Assembly: GCF_021032705.1 (NCBI RefSeq)
Contig: NZ_JAHVXI010000001.1
Location: forward strand, 868,001 to 932,000
Source: Psychroserpens luteolus
GTDB lineage: Bacteria > Bacteroidota > Bacteroidia > Flavobacteriales > Flavobacteriaceae
Length of the DNA stretch: 64,000 nucleotides
Direction of reading: 5' to 3'
Position 1 is the first letter of the stretch. Each line of letters starts with the position of its first letter. Below the pieces are notes generated by a model, which worked only from the letters and a program-made list of their open reading frames with translations, was not told the origin of the DNA and searched no databases. The translations under genes were made by a program, and so were the position numbers. Positions 32,158-41,175 of the stretch are shown here, piece by piece.

Positions 32158-34158
32158 TTAGCTTTTGATGAATTTTTGACTCTTTATTGAAGTGCCTGAT
32201 ACAATTCTTAGAATATAATTTCCTGGACTTAATTTGGAAACATCTATTATAGGAGACTCTAATTTAGAATTCATAATTCTTTTACCAGTAATATCAAAAA
32301 TTGAGTAAATCGTAGAGTCATTTAGCTCTAGGGATTCAATATTTATAACATCTTTAGCTGGGCTAGGATAGATTATTAGCTCATCAGTAAGTGAGTTTTC
32401 TAAGCCTAATGTCGCTCCTTCTTCAACTTCTAAAGGTGTGTTTATTGATGGGTTGGTAACCGTATCGATAATTCCAGATGGCCAGTAAATAACAACACTG
32501 TTAATGGTTGTATCAGAACCAATACCAATATGAGTATTTAAAGAATTCATATATCTAAAACCATCACCACTTTTCACATCTCTTATTCTTATCCCTGATG
32601 CTGTGTGAACTTCTACACGAGCTCCAATACCATCTACATTACTTACCGTTCCTACAGTATGAATTTTAATCCAGTTGTTATTGCTTTCAGCATTATTGAT
32701 GTATAAGTTTCCTGAATTGAAAGCATCTATATAACCATCATCATTTAAATCACCATACGCACCCGAACCAGGGAAAACAGTTGTATAAACATCGAAGGTC
32801 ATATTACCATTTCCAAATAAAATATTACCACCAGAAACTAGATCTAAGTTACCATCATTATCGAAGTCAAAAGTAACAGTCTCTGTAGAGTTGCTTGTAA
32901 GTACAGTTACACCTGAACCAGCAGTGATATCGGTAAACATACCATTATCATTTCTCATAAGCTTATGCGCTCCAGAGCTGGCTCCAACAAATACATCCAT
33001 GTCACCATCACTATCAAAATCTCCCCAAGCGGCAGACCATGTTTGCATTGGATCTGCTAAACCAATCGCTGCGGCATTTTCTGTGTAGTTTTCATTTCCA
33101 TCATTGGTATGCATTTGATTTGTTCTACGTGCAGTTTCGCCACCACACTTAGCAATAAACATATCTAAATCTCTATCATTATCATAATCAATCCAAATAG
33201 ATCCATAATTTCCACCAGAGGCATAATCTCCTAATCCACCTTGGTTAAATGTTAAGTTTCCACTACCATCATTCATATAATACACATTAGGAGCAACATC
33301 ATGACAAACAAAAGCATCTAAATTTCCATCATTGTTTATATCAACAAAATTAGAACGCTGAGAGAAGACATCTTCCGGACCAGAAATTTCAGTAAAACCT
33401 GTTCCTGTAGAATTTGCTCTCATAAATGTAACACCACTACCAGCACCATATAATAAATCGGTATAACCATTTTCGTCATAATCTGCTGCTGCTAAACTCC
33501 AAGTAGGAAGGAAATCAGCACTTGGTGTTGTTATATTTTTTGTGGTAAAACTACCATCAGAATTTTGTTCTCTAATATTGACATTAGTTTGTGAAATAGA
33601 AACCATATCGTCTAAAAAGTCACCATTCATATCAACAACAGCGATTCTATAAGTTCCAGAAGATCCAGAAGCTTGAGACGTAAATGTTACTGGCATTGGT
33701 GGAGGAGGGACGTAATTGATAGCTTCTAGACAGAAAGCTACATCAGAAAGTCCTGTTCCTTGGAAATCATAGATTTGAATTACTAGATCGTCTCCAATAG
33801 TCCAACCATTAATACTTTCTACAGCAAATGTATCTGTACATGCAATTTCGGTCAATCCATCAGAACTCCATACTACGATCCCAGGGTTTCCTGGGTTCTC
33901 AGAAGAAAAAAACAGCCCATTAGTTGTTGCTGTCCATGTAAAAAATTGATCTCTACCAGAGGTTCTGCAAGATCCTTGAACACCACTATCTGTGGTGCCA
34001 TCTGTAGAAAAAGGCAGGTTAAAAGTAGGAGAGCCACATCCTGTGCCTTCAGCCGAAGGAGTGATTGGAATTGCTCCAGCGAAATTATCATTTGCAGGCT
34101 GACCAAAAGATAGGCTGCAACATGCAAAAATTGTTAATACTAGTAATTTTGATTTCAT
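32158..34158 (-). CDS. secreted FG-GAP (VCBS) / ASPIC-UnbV protein with T9SS tail
   Basis: 666 residues. Signal peptide, a short N-terminal domain, FG-GAP/VCBS blades (DYDENGYTD, DYDNDRDLD, DFDSDGDMD, DFDNDGNLD), ASPIC/UnbV domain (IDAFN..., GIGARVEV) and a type IX secretion C-terminal domain (IIYPSPAKDVINI...). From the propeller onward it aligns strongly with the 804-residue gene downstream, indicating tandem duplication with different N-termini. It starts 15 bp after the cytochrome gene, so the two are probably co-transcribed. Confidence 0.85.
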   Translation of the reverse strand: MKSKLLVLTIFACCSLSFGQPANDNFAGAIPITPSAEGTGCGSPTFNLPFSTDGTTDSGVQGSCRTSGRDQFFTWTATTNGLFFSSENPGNPGIVVWSSDGLTEIACTDTFAVESINGWTIGDDLVIQIYDFQGTGLSDVAFCLEAINYVPPPPMPVTFTSQASGSSGTYRIAVVDMNGDFLDDMVSISQTNVNIREQNSDGSFTTKNITTPSADFLPTWSLAAADYDENGYTDLLYGAGSGVTFMRANSTGTGFTEISGPEDVFSQRSNFVDINNDGNLDAFVCHDVAPNVYYMNDGSGNLTFNQGGLGDYASGGNYGSIWIDYDNDRDLDMFIAKCGGETARRTNQMHTNDGNENYTENAAAIGLADPMQTWSAAWGDFDSDGDMDVFVGASSGAHKLMRNDNGMFTDITAGSGVTVLTSNSTETVTFDFDNDGNLDLVSGGNILFGNGNMTFDVYTTVFPGSGAYGDLNDDGYIDAFNSGNLYINNAESNNNWIKIHTVGTVSNVDGIGARVEVHTASGIRIRDVKSGDGFRYMNSLNTHIGIGSDTTINSVVIYWPSGIIDTVTNPSINTPLEVEEGATLGLENSLTDELIIYPSPAKDVINIESLELNDSTIYSIFDITGKRIMNSKLESPIIDVSKLSPGNYILRIVSGTSIKSQKFIKS

Positions 34159-34173
34159 AACTCTTTATTTAAT

Positions 34174-35541
34174 TTATTCACATTCTCCGTTAAGAGAATT
34201 AATCCATTCTTCGATTAGTCTAACACCTTCATCGTGTTTTAATGTTCTTCCTAAAAGTGGCATTCTGTTTTGTTCTTCGGTAGAGTTGATTCTAAATCGA
34301 AGCACAGAAGCGTTTATGTCTCCAGGAACTACTATATGTGTTGTTCCAGTAATTTGAGTATCTGGGGTAACACATAATCCTTTATTTATATCATCATCAT
34401 TTTCATTAAAAGCAAAACGCATAGGTCTATATTCGCAATAGCTTTCTTCAGAGTGACAATGTGCACAATTAATATCTAAGTAAGAGCGTACTCTTAATTC
34501 TAGGTCTAAAGATTCGTCATCCCATTTTACTGTAGAGACGATAGATGTTGGAAGGTTATCTTCTAGATATCCAACATTAATCCATTTTTGTAATTGATTA
34601 GAAACACCATCAGTATAGGTTAGGTCTCTATTTAGGTTTTGTGGTTTTGGTCCAATAGGTAATGGTGTTCCAAATTTGTTATGACATGTAAAACATTCAT
34701 TTCTTGATGGAATTCGGTATGTTGTATTATAAGGCACTCCATTTTCTATCCATTCAACATCTGTAAAACTTCCAGCGTTGGTAAATGTTGCTTCAGTTTG
34801 ATCATCATTCCAAACATACTTTGCAAAATCCCACCCTTCTTCAGTCATATACATCAATCGTGTTTCAATGATTCTTGTAGTATTGCTTGGTTGTACATTA
34901 TCATAATAGAAGTTCTTTATAAGCACAGCGCCCAGAGGAAAATCTAAAGGTGTAAAATCACTATTATAATTTGCTTTTGTTCCGTCAGGCATCCACACAA
35001 AACGTTTTTTGTGAGCGTAATCTGTAAATAATGTAGAATTTAAATTATAAGGTAAAACACCATATACTGGGTCTAAATCTTTCATTTCACCGTCAAAGAA
35101 ATTGTATTCTGAAAGGGTCGCATAAGGAATCTCTCCTAAATCGAAATTAACTGGAGAAGTAGGTGTTACAGTAACTGTAACTGTTCCTGTTGCACAATTG
35201 TTATTGTCATTACAAATGGTGTATTGAAACGTATCATTTCCTACAAAGTCTGCAGTTGGAGTGTACATAACAACATCATCAGACGGGTTGTTGGGCGTTG
35301 CATTGGGATCTAGAATTTGAGTTGTCCCATTTTGAGAATTCTGAGCAGAAAGTGTTCCAAGTTCTGGAACATTAGTGTCGTTTAATAATACGTCAATTAT
35401 GATTGAATTATTTTGAGATACCTCTGCAGAATCTGTATTGGTTTCAATAACTATAGGCACATAATTATCATCCTCACTACAAGAGTAGGTTATTGTAATA
35501 AGTATACATATGTTAAGTAATTTCAGGTAATTTTTTAACAT
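34174..35541 (-). CDS. diheme c-type cytochrome lipoprotein (SO2930-like) with Ig-like domain
   Basis: 455 residues. Lipoprotein signal with ITYSC; a cadherin/Ig-like repeat around residues 30-130; then a region with two CxxCH haem-c motifs, CFTCH and CAHCH, and conserved flanks typical of SO2930-type diheme cytochromes. It probably transfers electrons at the cell surface. It precedes the two FG-GAP/ASPIC secreted proteins, a combination that suggests a surface redox or scavenging unit. Confidence 0.85.
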   Translation of the reverse strand: MLKNYLKLLNICILITITYSCSEDDNYVPIVIETNTDSAEVSQNNSIIIDVLLNDTNVPELGTLSAQNSQNGTTQILDPNATPNNPSDDVVMYTPTADFVGNDTFQYTICNDNNNCATGTVTVTVTPTSPVNFDLGEIPYATLSEYNFFDGEMKDLDPVYGVLPYNLNSTLFTDYAHKKRFVWMPDGTKANYNSDFTPLDFPLGAVLIKNFYYDNVQPSNTTRIIETRLMYMTEEGWDFAKYVWNDDQTEATFTNAGSFTDVEWIENGVPYNTTYRIPSRNECFTCHNKFGTPLPIGPKPQNLNRDLTYTDGVSNQLQKWINVGYLEDNLPTSIVSTVKWDDESLDLELRVRSYLDINCAHCHSEESYCEYRPMRFAFNENDDDINKGLCVTPDTQITGTTHIVVPGDINASVLRFRINSTEEQNRMPLLGRTLKHDEGVRLIEEWINSLNGECE

Positions 35542-35767
35542 TTATAGTAAAATTTGGATAGTAAATATAGTTACAAAGCCATCAATCCTTACAATTAATT
35601 AGTTGTAATACACTTTTTATCAGACAACAAGAGTCCAAATGCTAAAAAAATCTGCAAATATTATTAGCTAGTTAGGAACTTTGCAAAGTTTATACTAATT
35701 AAACAACTTAAATGCAAAAAACCCTACTTTAATTTTAGAATTACACATAATAATTTAACTGCTCAAG
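35542..35767. promoter_or_regulatory. intergenic region with AACTTTGCAAAGTT palindrome
   Basis: 226 bp upstream of the cytochrome operon. It contains a perfect 14-bp palindrome, AACTTTGCAAAGTT, at 35677-35690. No ORF or RNA is recognised. Confidence 0.4.
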
Positions 35768-36538
35768 CTACTTACTTTTTTTGAGCATTGAACGCAGTTT
35801 TCTTAAATTGAAAAAACCAATGATTTTTTCGGTAGTGTTGAGTCCAATAAGCTTTATAATTTCTAACCGAAGAACATTAGTGAGTGAGAACCATGAATGG
35901 TTGTAATAATGAATAGTATAGGTCTTTTTTGATTTTGAAATTTTACGCGTTTGATGGTTTTTAGGACTGAAGTATTCGTAAGGGAATAAGAATAAGGAGT
36001 CTTCATTTTTAATCAGGTTACGAATGTTACCTACTTCATCAGATTTAAGATGTATAATTTTTCTCTTTTTCTCAATTTGAGTTTGCATGATAATCGGCAA
36101 AGTCTCTTGGTCAAAACTACCATCTTCTTTTATAAAAGATCTACCATCATAATAATTCAAACAGGTTTGAAGCCAATCGGCTCCTTTTTCAGCACCAAAA
36201 ATAGCGGCTTCAACATCATTGTCAAACTGAACACCAATGAAGTATGGTAGATCAAGAAGATCGTCAAACTTTTTTAAAACTTCAACATCCATATCTAAAT
36301 AGATACCACCATGCGTATAAACAGCATGTAGCCTAATATAGTCTGCGGCAAAAGCATATTGTTTAGCCTCAAAAGCTTGTTGGGTCCATGTTGTTGAATT
36401 AACATCAAAACGTTCGGTATTCCATAATCTCAATTCGTAATCTGGAAGTTTCTTTTTCCAAGAATCAATATATTTTTTAATTGACTTTGGATACTCGTCA
36501 TTACTTAACCAGCAAAAGTGAATAATTTTAGGAATCAT
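35768..36538 (-). CDS. GT32-type glycosyltransferase (capsular/surface polysaccharide)
   Basis: 256 residues. The N-terminal IPKIIHFCWL motif and the DxD region (AADYIRLHAVYTHGGIYLDMDVEV) are characteristic of the DXD sugar-binding GT32 family. It would transfer a sugar from a nucleotide-sugar donor in surface glycan or glycolipid synthesis. It is an isolated gene with no other polysaccharide genes nearby. Confidence 0.85.
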   Translation of the reverse strand: MIPKIIHFCWLSNDEYPKSIKKYIDSWKKKLPDYELRLWNTERFDVNSTTWTQQAFEAKQYAFAADYIRLHAVYTHGGIYLDMDVEVLKKFDDLLDLPYFIGVQFDNDVEAAIFGAEKGADWLQTCLNYYDGRSFIKEDGSFDQETLPIIMQTQIEKKRKIIHLKSDEVGNIRNLIKNEDSLFLFPYEYFSPKNHQTRKISKSKKTYTIHYYNHSWFSLTNVLRLEIIKLIGLNTTEKIIGFFNLRKLRSMLKKSK

Positions 36539-36587
36539 AATTGTCTCTTTAGCAGTATTTTACTTACTAAAGTTACAACATAATTAC

Positions 36588-37577
36588 TTAAACCAAGTTG
36601 TTTTCAACTAAATGTTCGGCAATTTGGATGGTGTTGGTTGCGGCTCCTTTTCTAAGGTTGTCACTTACTATCCATAGGTTTAAAGAATTAGGTTGTGAAG
36701 AGTCACGACGAATTCTTCCAACAAATACATCGTCTTTTCCATTGGCATAAATAGGCATTGGATATGTATTAACATCTACATTATCTTGAACAATAACACC
36801 TGGTGTTTCATTAAGTAGTTGTCTTATTTCTTGAACATTAAAGTCGTTTTCAAACTCAACATTTACAGCCTCACTATGACCACCAGCAGTTGGAATTCTT
36901 ACAGCTGTAGCAGTTACAGCGATGGTGCGATCGTCTAATATTTTTTGAGTTTCACGAACCAATTTCATTTCTTCTTTAGTATACCCATTTTCTTCAAATA
37001 CATCACAATGCGGAATTGCATTCTGGTGAATAGGATATGGATAAGCCATCTCGCCCTTAACTCCTGCAAGTTCGTTTTCTAATTGTCTCACTGCTTTTAC
37101 ACCTGTACCAGTTATGGATTGATATGTAGACACCACTATGCGTTTGATCTTATATTTTTTGTGAAGCGGTGCTAAAGCCACAACCATTTGTATTGTAGAG
37201 CAATTAGGGTTGGCAATAATCTTATCTGTTGTTGTTAATTTGTGAGCATTAATTTCTGGTACGACTAATCGTTTGGAATGGTCCATTCGCCATGCCGAAG
37301 AATTATCAATTACAGTAATACCTGCTTCTGCAAACTTTGGAGCCCATTCTAAAGAGGTGCTTCCGCCAGCCGAAAATAAAGCCAGATTAGGTTTCATATT
37401 AATAGCATCTTGCATCCCAACCACTTTATAGTCGTTCCCTTTATATGAAATTAATTTACCAATTGATCGCTCTGAAGCAACAGGAATTAATTCTGAAACA
37501 GGAAAATTGCGTTCTTCTAGAACTTTGAGCATGACTTCGCCAACAAGACCTGTGGCACCAACAACAGCTACTTTCAT
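36588..37577 (-). CDS. asd: aspartate-semialdehyde dehydrogenase
   Basis: 329 residues. N-terminal NADP-binding GATGLVGEVML, catalytic Cys126 in NPNCSTIQM, and active-site His in TAGGHSEAV. It reduces aspartyl phosphate to aspartate semialdehyde in lysine, threonine, methionine and diaminopimelate synthesis. A single gene in the same direction as mscL. Confidence 0.95.
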   Translation of the reverse strand: MKVAVVGATGLVGEVMLKVLEERNFPVSELIPVASERSIGKLISYKGNDYKVVGMQDAINMKPNLALFSAGGSTSLEWAPKFAEAGITVIDNSSAWRMDHSKRLVVPEINAHKLTTTDKIIANPNCSTIQMVVALAPLHKKYKIKRIVVSTYQSITGTGVKAVRQLENELAGVKGEMAYPYPIHQNAIPHCDVFEENGYTKEEMKLVRETQKILDDRTIAVTATAVRIPTAGGHSEAVNVEFENDFNVQEIRQLLNETPGVIVQDNVDVNTYPMPIYANGKDDVFVGRIRRDSSQPNSLNLWIVSDNLRKGAATNTIQIAEHLVENNLV

Positions 37578-37649
37578 AAGAAAAAAATTACATGTTTTAT
37601 AGAGGCAAATGTAGTTATTAAATCAATTTGAGTTCTAAAAAAAAGCATA

Positions 37650-37677
37650 AAAAAACCGCTTCAATTTTGAAGCGGTT
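37650..37677 (-). terminator. terminator of mscL
   Basis: AACCGCTTCAA / TTGAAGCGGTT, 11-bp stem, TT loop, T-run on the - strand. Confidence 0.85.
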
Positions 37678-37713
37678 AAAGTTAAAATATATAGTGTAGC
37701 GATTAGTTACATA

Positions 37714-38115
37714 TTATTTTTTCAATGAATCTCTGATTTCAGTTAATAAATCAATTTCAGATGGTCCTGCTGGAGCTTCTGGTTCAGCTGGTTTTTTAGT
37801 CTTATTATAAGCCTTAACAATCATAAACATTACAAGTCCAACAATTAATAAGTTGATGATTGTGTTAATCCATGCACCATAGCGTATAGCGTTCTCAGGT
37901 GTAGTTACATTTCCATCGGCATCCATTACAGCTGGTGAAAGTACATGTTTCATACTTGCAAAGTCCATTCCTCCAGCAAAATTACCAACAATTGGCATTA
38001 CAATGTCATTTACAAAGCCGTTAACAACAAGCCCTACTGCGCCAGCCATAATTACAGCAACTGCAAAATCGATGACATTTCCTGTCATGATAAAATTCTT
38101 AAATTCTTTCAACAT
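37714..38115 (-). CDS. mscL: large-conductance mechanosensitive channel
   Basis: 133 residues. MscL layout: N-terminal MLKEFKNFIMTGNVIDFAVAV, first membrane helix with the AVIMAGAVGLVVNGFVND pore segment, periplasmic loop, second helix (INLLIVGLVMFMIVKAYN) and a charged C-terminal helix bundle (EIDLLTEIRDSL). It releases solutes upon osmotic downshock. Confidence 0.95.
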   Translation of the reverse strand: MLKEFKNFIMTGNVIDFAVAVIMAGAVGLVVNGFVNDIVMPIVGNFAGGMDFASMKHVLSPAVMDADGNVTTPENAIRYGAWINTIINLLIVGLVMFMIVKAYNKTKKPAEPEAPAGPSEIDLLTEIRDSLKK

Positions 38116-38189
38116 AATTTCTATATTAAGTTAGTTATTAGAACCCTAAAATAACTAAAAAAACAATATGTTAAAAAAAACCTAATGTT

Positions 38190-39296
38190 TTATTTTAAGA
38201 TAATACGCTTAACACGTTGAGAAATGGCTGTAATTATTTCGTATGAAATGGTATTCGCTGTTTGTGCAAATTTTGAGGCGTCAGATTGTTTTCCGAAGAT
38301 AATTACTTCATCACCTTCTTGGCATTCTATATGGCTAATATTAACCATAATCATATCCATACAAACATTACCTATTATTGGTGCTTTTTTGCCATTAATA
38401 ATTACAAATCCTTTTTCATGTCCGTAGTGTCTCCCAATACCATCTGCATGACCAATAGGTATTGTGGCTGTTTTTTCAAAACCACTACTAATATAAGATC
38501 TATTATAGCCTACACTTTCTCCTTTTTCAATCTTATGAATTTGAGAAATAATAGATTTTAAAGTTGCAACGGGTTTAAGATGTTTATTCTCTTTTTCAGA
38601 ATTCCCAAAACCATATAGACCAATTCCAGTTCTCACCATATCGAGATGTGCTTCGGGATAATTAATAATTCCAGAGGTATTTGTTAAATGGAGCATAGGT
38701 TGATATCCTATAGTTTTTGAAAAATCCTTCGCTATACTTTTAAAGCTTTTAATCTGCGTTTCTGTGAATTCTTTTTCGTTTAAATCCTCACTGGCAGCCA
38801 AATGAGAAAATAACGATTTTACTTTTATTGATGAGGTGTTTTCAAGTTTTGAAACGATATAATCGACATCATTTTCCCAAAATCCAAGCCGATTCAAACC
38901 TGTATTGAATTTAATGTGTACAGGGTAATTGGTTTGGTGTTCTTCTGAAGCAATTGCAATAAACTCATTTAAAACCTTTGCATTGTAGAGACTTGGTTCT
39001 AAACAGCGCGCAATTAAGGTTTTAAAATTTACTGCTTGAGGGTGTAGTACTAAAATAGGTGTTGTAATTCCAGCATCACGCAATGCAACGCCTTCATTAA
39101 CATAGGCAACAGCAAAATAATCGACTTCTAAATCCTGAAGATACTTTGCAATAACATTGGCATCACTACCATAAGCAAAGGCTTTAACAACAGCTAAAAT
39201 TTTGGTGTTACTTTTAAGTTTAGACTTGAGGTACTCGAAGTTATGTTTGAGTGCTTTTAGGTCTATTTCTAAAACAGTTTCTTTAGCTTTGGGCAT
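38190..39296 (-). CDS. alr: alanine racemase
   Basis: About 368 residues from ATG 39296 ([19 protein letters not shown]), preferred over an in-frame ATG at 39332 that adds 12 residues and overlaps tdk more. PLP lysine lies in AVVKAFAYG, and the second catalytic Tyr region in [10 protein letters not shown]. It makes D-alanine for peptidoglycan. The start overlaps the end of tdk by 14 bp, so the two are co-transcribed. Confidence 0.92.
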   Translation of the reverse strand: MPKAKETVLEIDLKALKHNFEYLKSKLKSNTKILAVVKAFAYGSDANVIAKYLQDLEVDYFAVAYVNEGVALRDAGITTPILVLHPQAVNFKTLIARCLEPSLYNAKVLNEFIAIASEEHQTNYPVHIKFNTGLNRLGFWENDVDYIVSKLENTSSIKVKSLFSHLAASEDLNEKEFTETQIKSFKSIAKDFSKTIGYQPMLHLTNTSGIINYPEAHLDMVRTGIGLYGFGNSEKENKHLKPVATLKSIISQIHKIEKGESVGYNRSYISSGFEKTATIPIGHADGIGRHYGHEKGFVIINGKKAPIIGNVCMDMIMVNISHIECQEGDEVIIFGKQSDASKFAQTANTISYEIITAISQRVKRIILK

Positions 39297-39936
39297 TGGT
39301 TTTACTGTCTTTATTAGAAACTTCTTCAGCATCGTTAACCTTCATATGTCGAATTTTATCGCGTAACATAGCTTTGTAAAAAGCAGCACGACTTAAAGGC
39401 TCATATTCATCAACTTCTCCTAGTAAGACGAGAGCATCACTAGTGGCTTTACGATAACTATATTGCGCTAAGTTTCCTGTTCTAGTACAAATAGCATGTA
39501 CTTTAGTAACGTATTCTGCAGTAGCCATTAAATTAGGCATAGGACCAAATGGGTTGCCTTTAAAATCCATATCTAAACCAGCTACAATTACACGTATCCC
39601 TTTGTTGGCAAGGTCATTACAAACTCTTACAATTTCATCATCAAAAAATTGAGCTTCATCAATTCCAACGACATCACAACCATCTGCTAAAATGGGAATA
39701 TTTGCAGCTGCAGGAACAGGTGTGGATCTAATTTCGTTAGAATCATGAGAGACCACCATATCTTCATCGTAACGAACATCAACAGCAGGTTTAAAGATTT
39801 CAACCTTTTGTCTTGCAAATTGCGCACGTTTGAGTCTGCGAATCAATTCTTCGGTTTTACCAGAGAACATTGAACCGCAAATGACTTCAATCCATCCAAA
39901 TTGTTCTTTATGATTTACTGTATTTTCGAGAAACAT
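39283..39936 (-). CDS. tdk: thymidine kinase
   Basis: 217 residues, type II thymidine kinase. P-loop [15 protein letters not shown] near the N-terminus, catalytic Glu in IDEAQFF, and a zinc/lasso region ([15 protein letters not shown]) in which some canonical Cys ligands are replaced. It phosphorylates thymidine for salvage. It overlaps alr downstream. Confidence 0.94.
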   Translation of the reverse strand: MFLENTVNHKEQFGWIEVICGSMFSGKTEELIRRLKRAQFARQKVEIFKPAVDVRYDEDMVVSHDSNEIRSTPVPAAANIPILADGCDVVGIDEAQFFDDEIVRVCNDLANKGIRVIVAGLDMDFKGNPFGPMPNLMATAEYVTKVHAICTRTGNLAQYSYRKATSDALVLLGEVDEYEPLSRAAFYKAMLRDKIRHMKVNDAEEVSNKDSKTNAQS

Positions 39937-40039
39937 TTTGTAATTTTAACACTAAAACTCACCTAAAGTTCGTTTTGTATAAAGGTGGCGTAAATTTATT
40001 AAAAAACAAAAACCTATTTGGGAATAAAAAATAAAAGTT

Positions 40040-40774
40040 ATGAAGAAGAAGCTGGAAGCAGATTTAATTAGTATTGCACATAGAATTTTAAAGCTTAAAG
40101 GAAAGGAAGATGTTGTGAAATTGCATGCTGAGGTTACTGCGTTGTATGAAAAATTAAGTGTTCTCAAGTTTGCAAATGAGAATTTTGAAGGGGACTTACC
40201 AACAATAGGAAGCAACTCTTCATTCTTCGGAATGTTAGATACAGCTTTCAATAATAAGGTGAGTGACAATATAGAAATTGAGGATAAGATTTATGTTAAT
40301 CTAGATGAAAAGGAAGACGACCATATCTATGAACCAGTCATGGAAAAAATTAAAGATATGGTGGCCCAAATGCCTCAAGAATCACAACAAGTTGATGAAA
40401 TGGTTGAAACGGCAGTTGCAGAGCAACCTAAACATGAAACACATCTGGAAGATATTACAGCAGGTTTTGAAGACATTCCTGTTTTTGAGCCTGTATCGGA
40501 GTCTAACGAAAATCTAAGAAAGTCATTAAATGATAAACTTAAAAATGGTGGACTAAATATTGGTCTTAATGACAAGTTAGCGTTTATAAAACACCTTTTC
40601 AACGACCAAGTCGAAGATTATGAGCGTGTATTATCTCAATTGAAAACAACAAACTCCTTTAAAGAAGCGTCTCACCTTATAAAGAACATCGTTAAACCCG
40701 ATTATAATAATTGGGAAGGTAAAGAAGAGTTTGAAGAACGCTTTTTATCGATTGTAGAGCGTAAGTTCGATTAA
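40040..40774 (+). CDS. conserved hypothetical cytoplasmic protein
   Basis: 244 residues that I cannot assign to a named family. No signal peptide or membrane helix. The N-terminus is helical (LISIAHRILKLKGKEDVVKLHAEVTALYEKLSVLKF), the middle is acidic and low in complexity (about 85-160), and the C-terminus is helical (LAFIKHLFNDQVEDYERVLSQL). Proteins with this layout are common single-copy genes in Bacteroidota. Divergent from tdk and followed 20 bp later by the DoxX gene. Confidence 0.7.
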   Translation: MKKKLEADLISIAHRILKLKGKEDVVKLHAEVTALYEKLSVLKFANENFEGDLPTIGSNSSFFGMLDTAFNNKVSDNIEIEDKIYVNLDEKEDDHIYEPVMEKIKDMVAQMPQESQQVDEMVETAVAEQPKHETHLEDITAGFEDIPVFEPVSESNENLRKSLNDKLKNGGLNIGLNDKLAFIKHLFNDQVEDYERVLSQLKTTNSFKEASHLIKNIVKPDYNNWEGKEEFEERFLSIVERKFD

Positions 40775-40794
40775 GGCTTTTCGACTATCACCAA

Positions 40795-41175
40795 ATGAGA
40801 ACAACCAAAATTGTATATTGGATTTCTACAATCCTCTTATCGCTTATATTTTTATATTCTGCACAGATGTATTTTTTCAATACTGAAATGGTAAAAGGGT
40901 ATTTTGAAGCACTTAGTTACCCCTCTTATATTGTGATTCCGTTAGCGATCATTAAAGTCTTAGGTGTTATTATGATATTATGGAGAAAAAGCAATTGGCT
41001 TACAGAATGGGCTTATGCAGGTTTTTTCTTTGATTTGATTTTAGCAACTGCAGCGCATCAAAATGCAGGACATGCAATAGGACTTTCGGTAGCAGGAATC
41101 CCTATGTTATTAGTGTCGTATTTTCTCGGAAAACGTGTACGCTCTAATAATTTAAATACACCCAGCCTAGGATAG
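40795..41175 (+). CDS. DoxX-family membrane protein
   Basis: 126 residues with four hydrophobic helices (about 8-24, 46-62, 70-87, 96-112), matching the small DoxX/DoxX-like family. The precise function of this subgroup is unknown. Its last 32 bp overlap the 3' end of the convergent large adhesin gene. Confidence 0.8.
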   Translation: MRTTKIVYWISTILLSLIFLYSAQMYFFNTEMVKGYFEALSYPSYIVIPLAIIKVLGVIMILWRKSNWLTEWAYAGFFFDLILATAAHQNAGHAIGLSVAGIPMLLVSYFLGKRVRSNNLNTPSLG

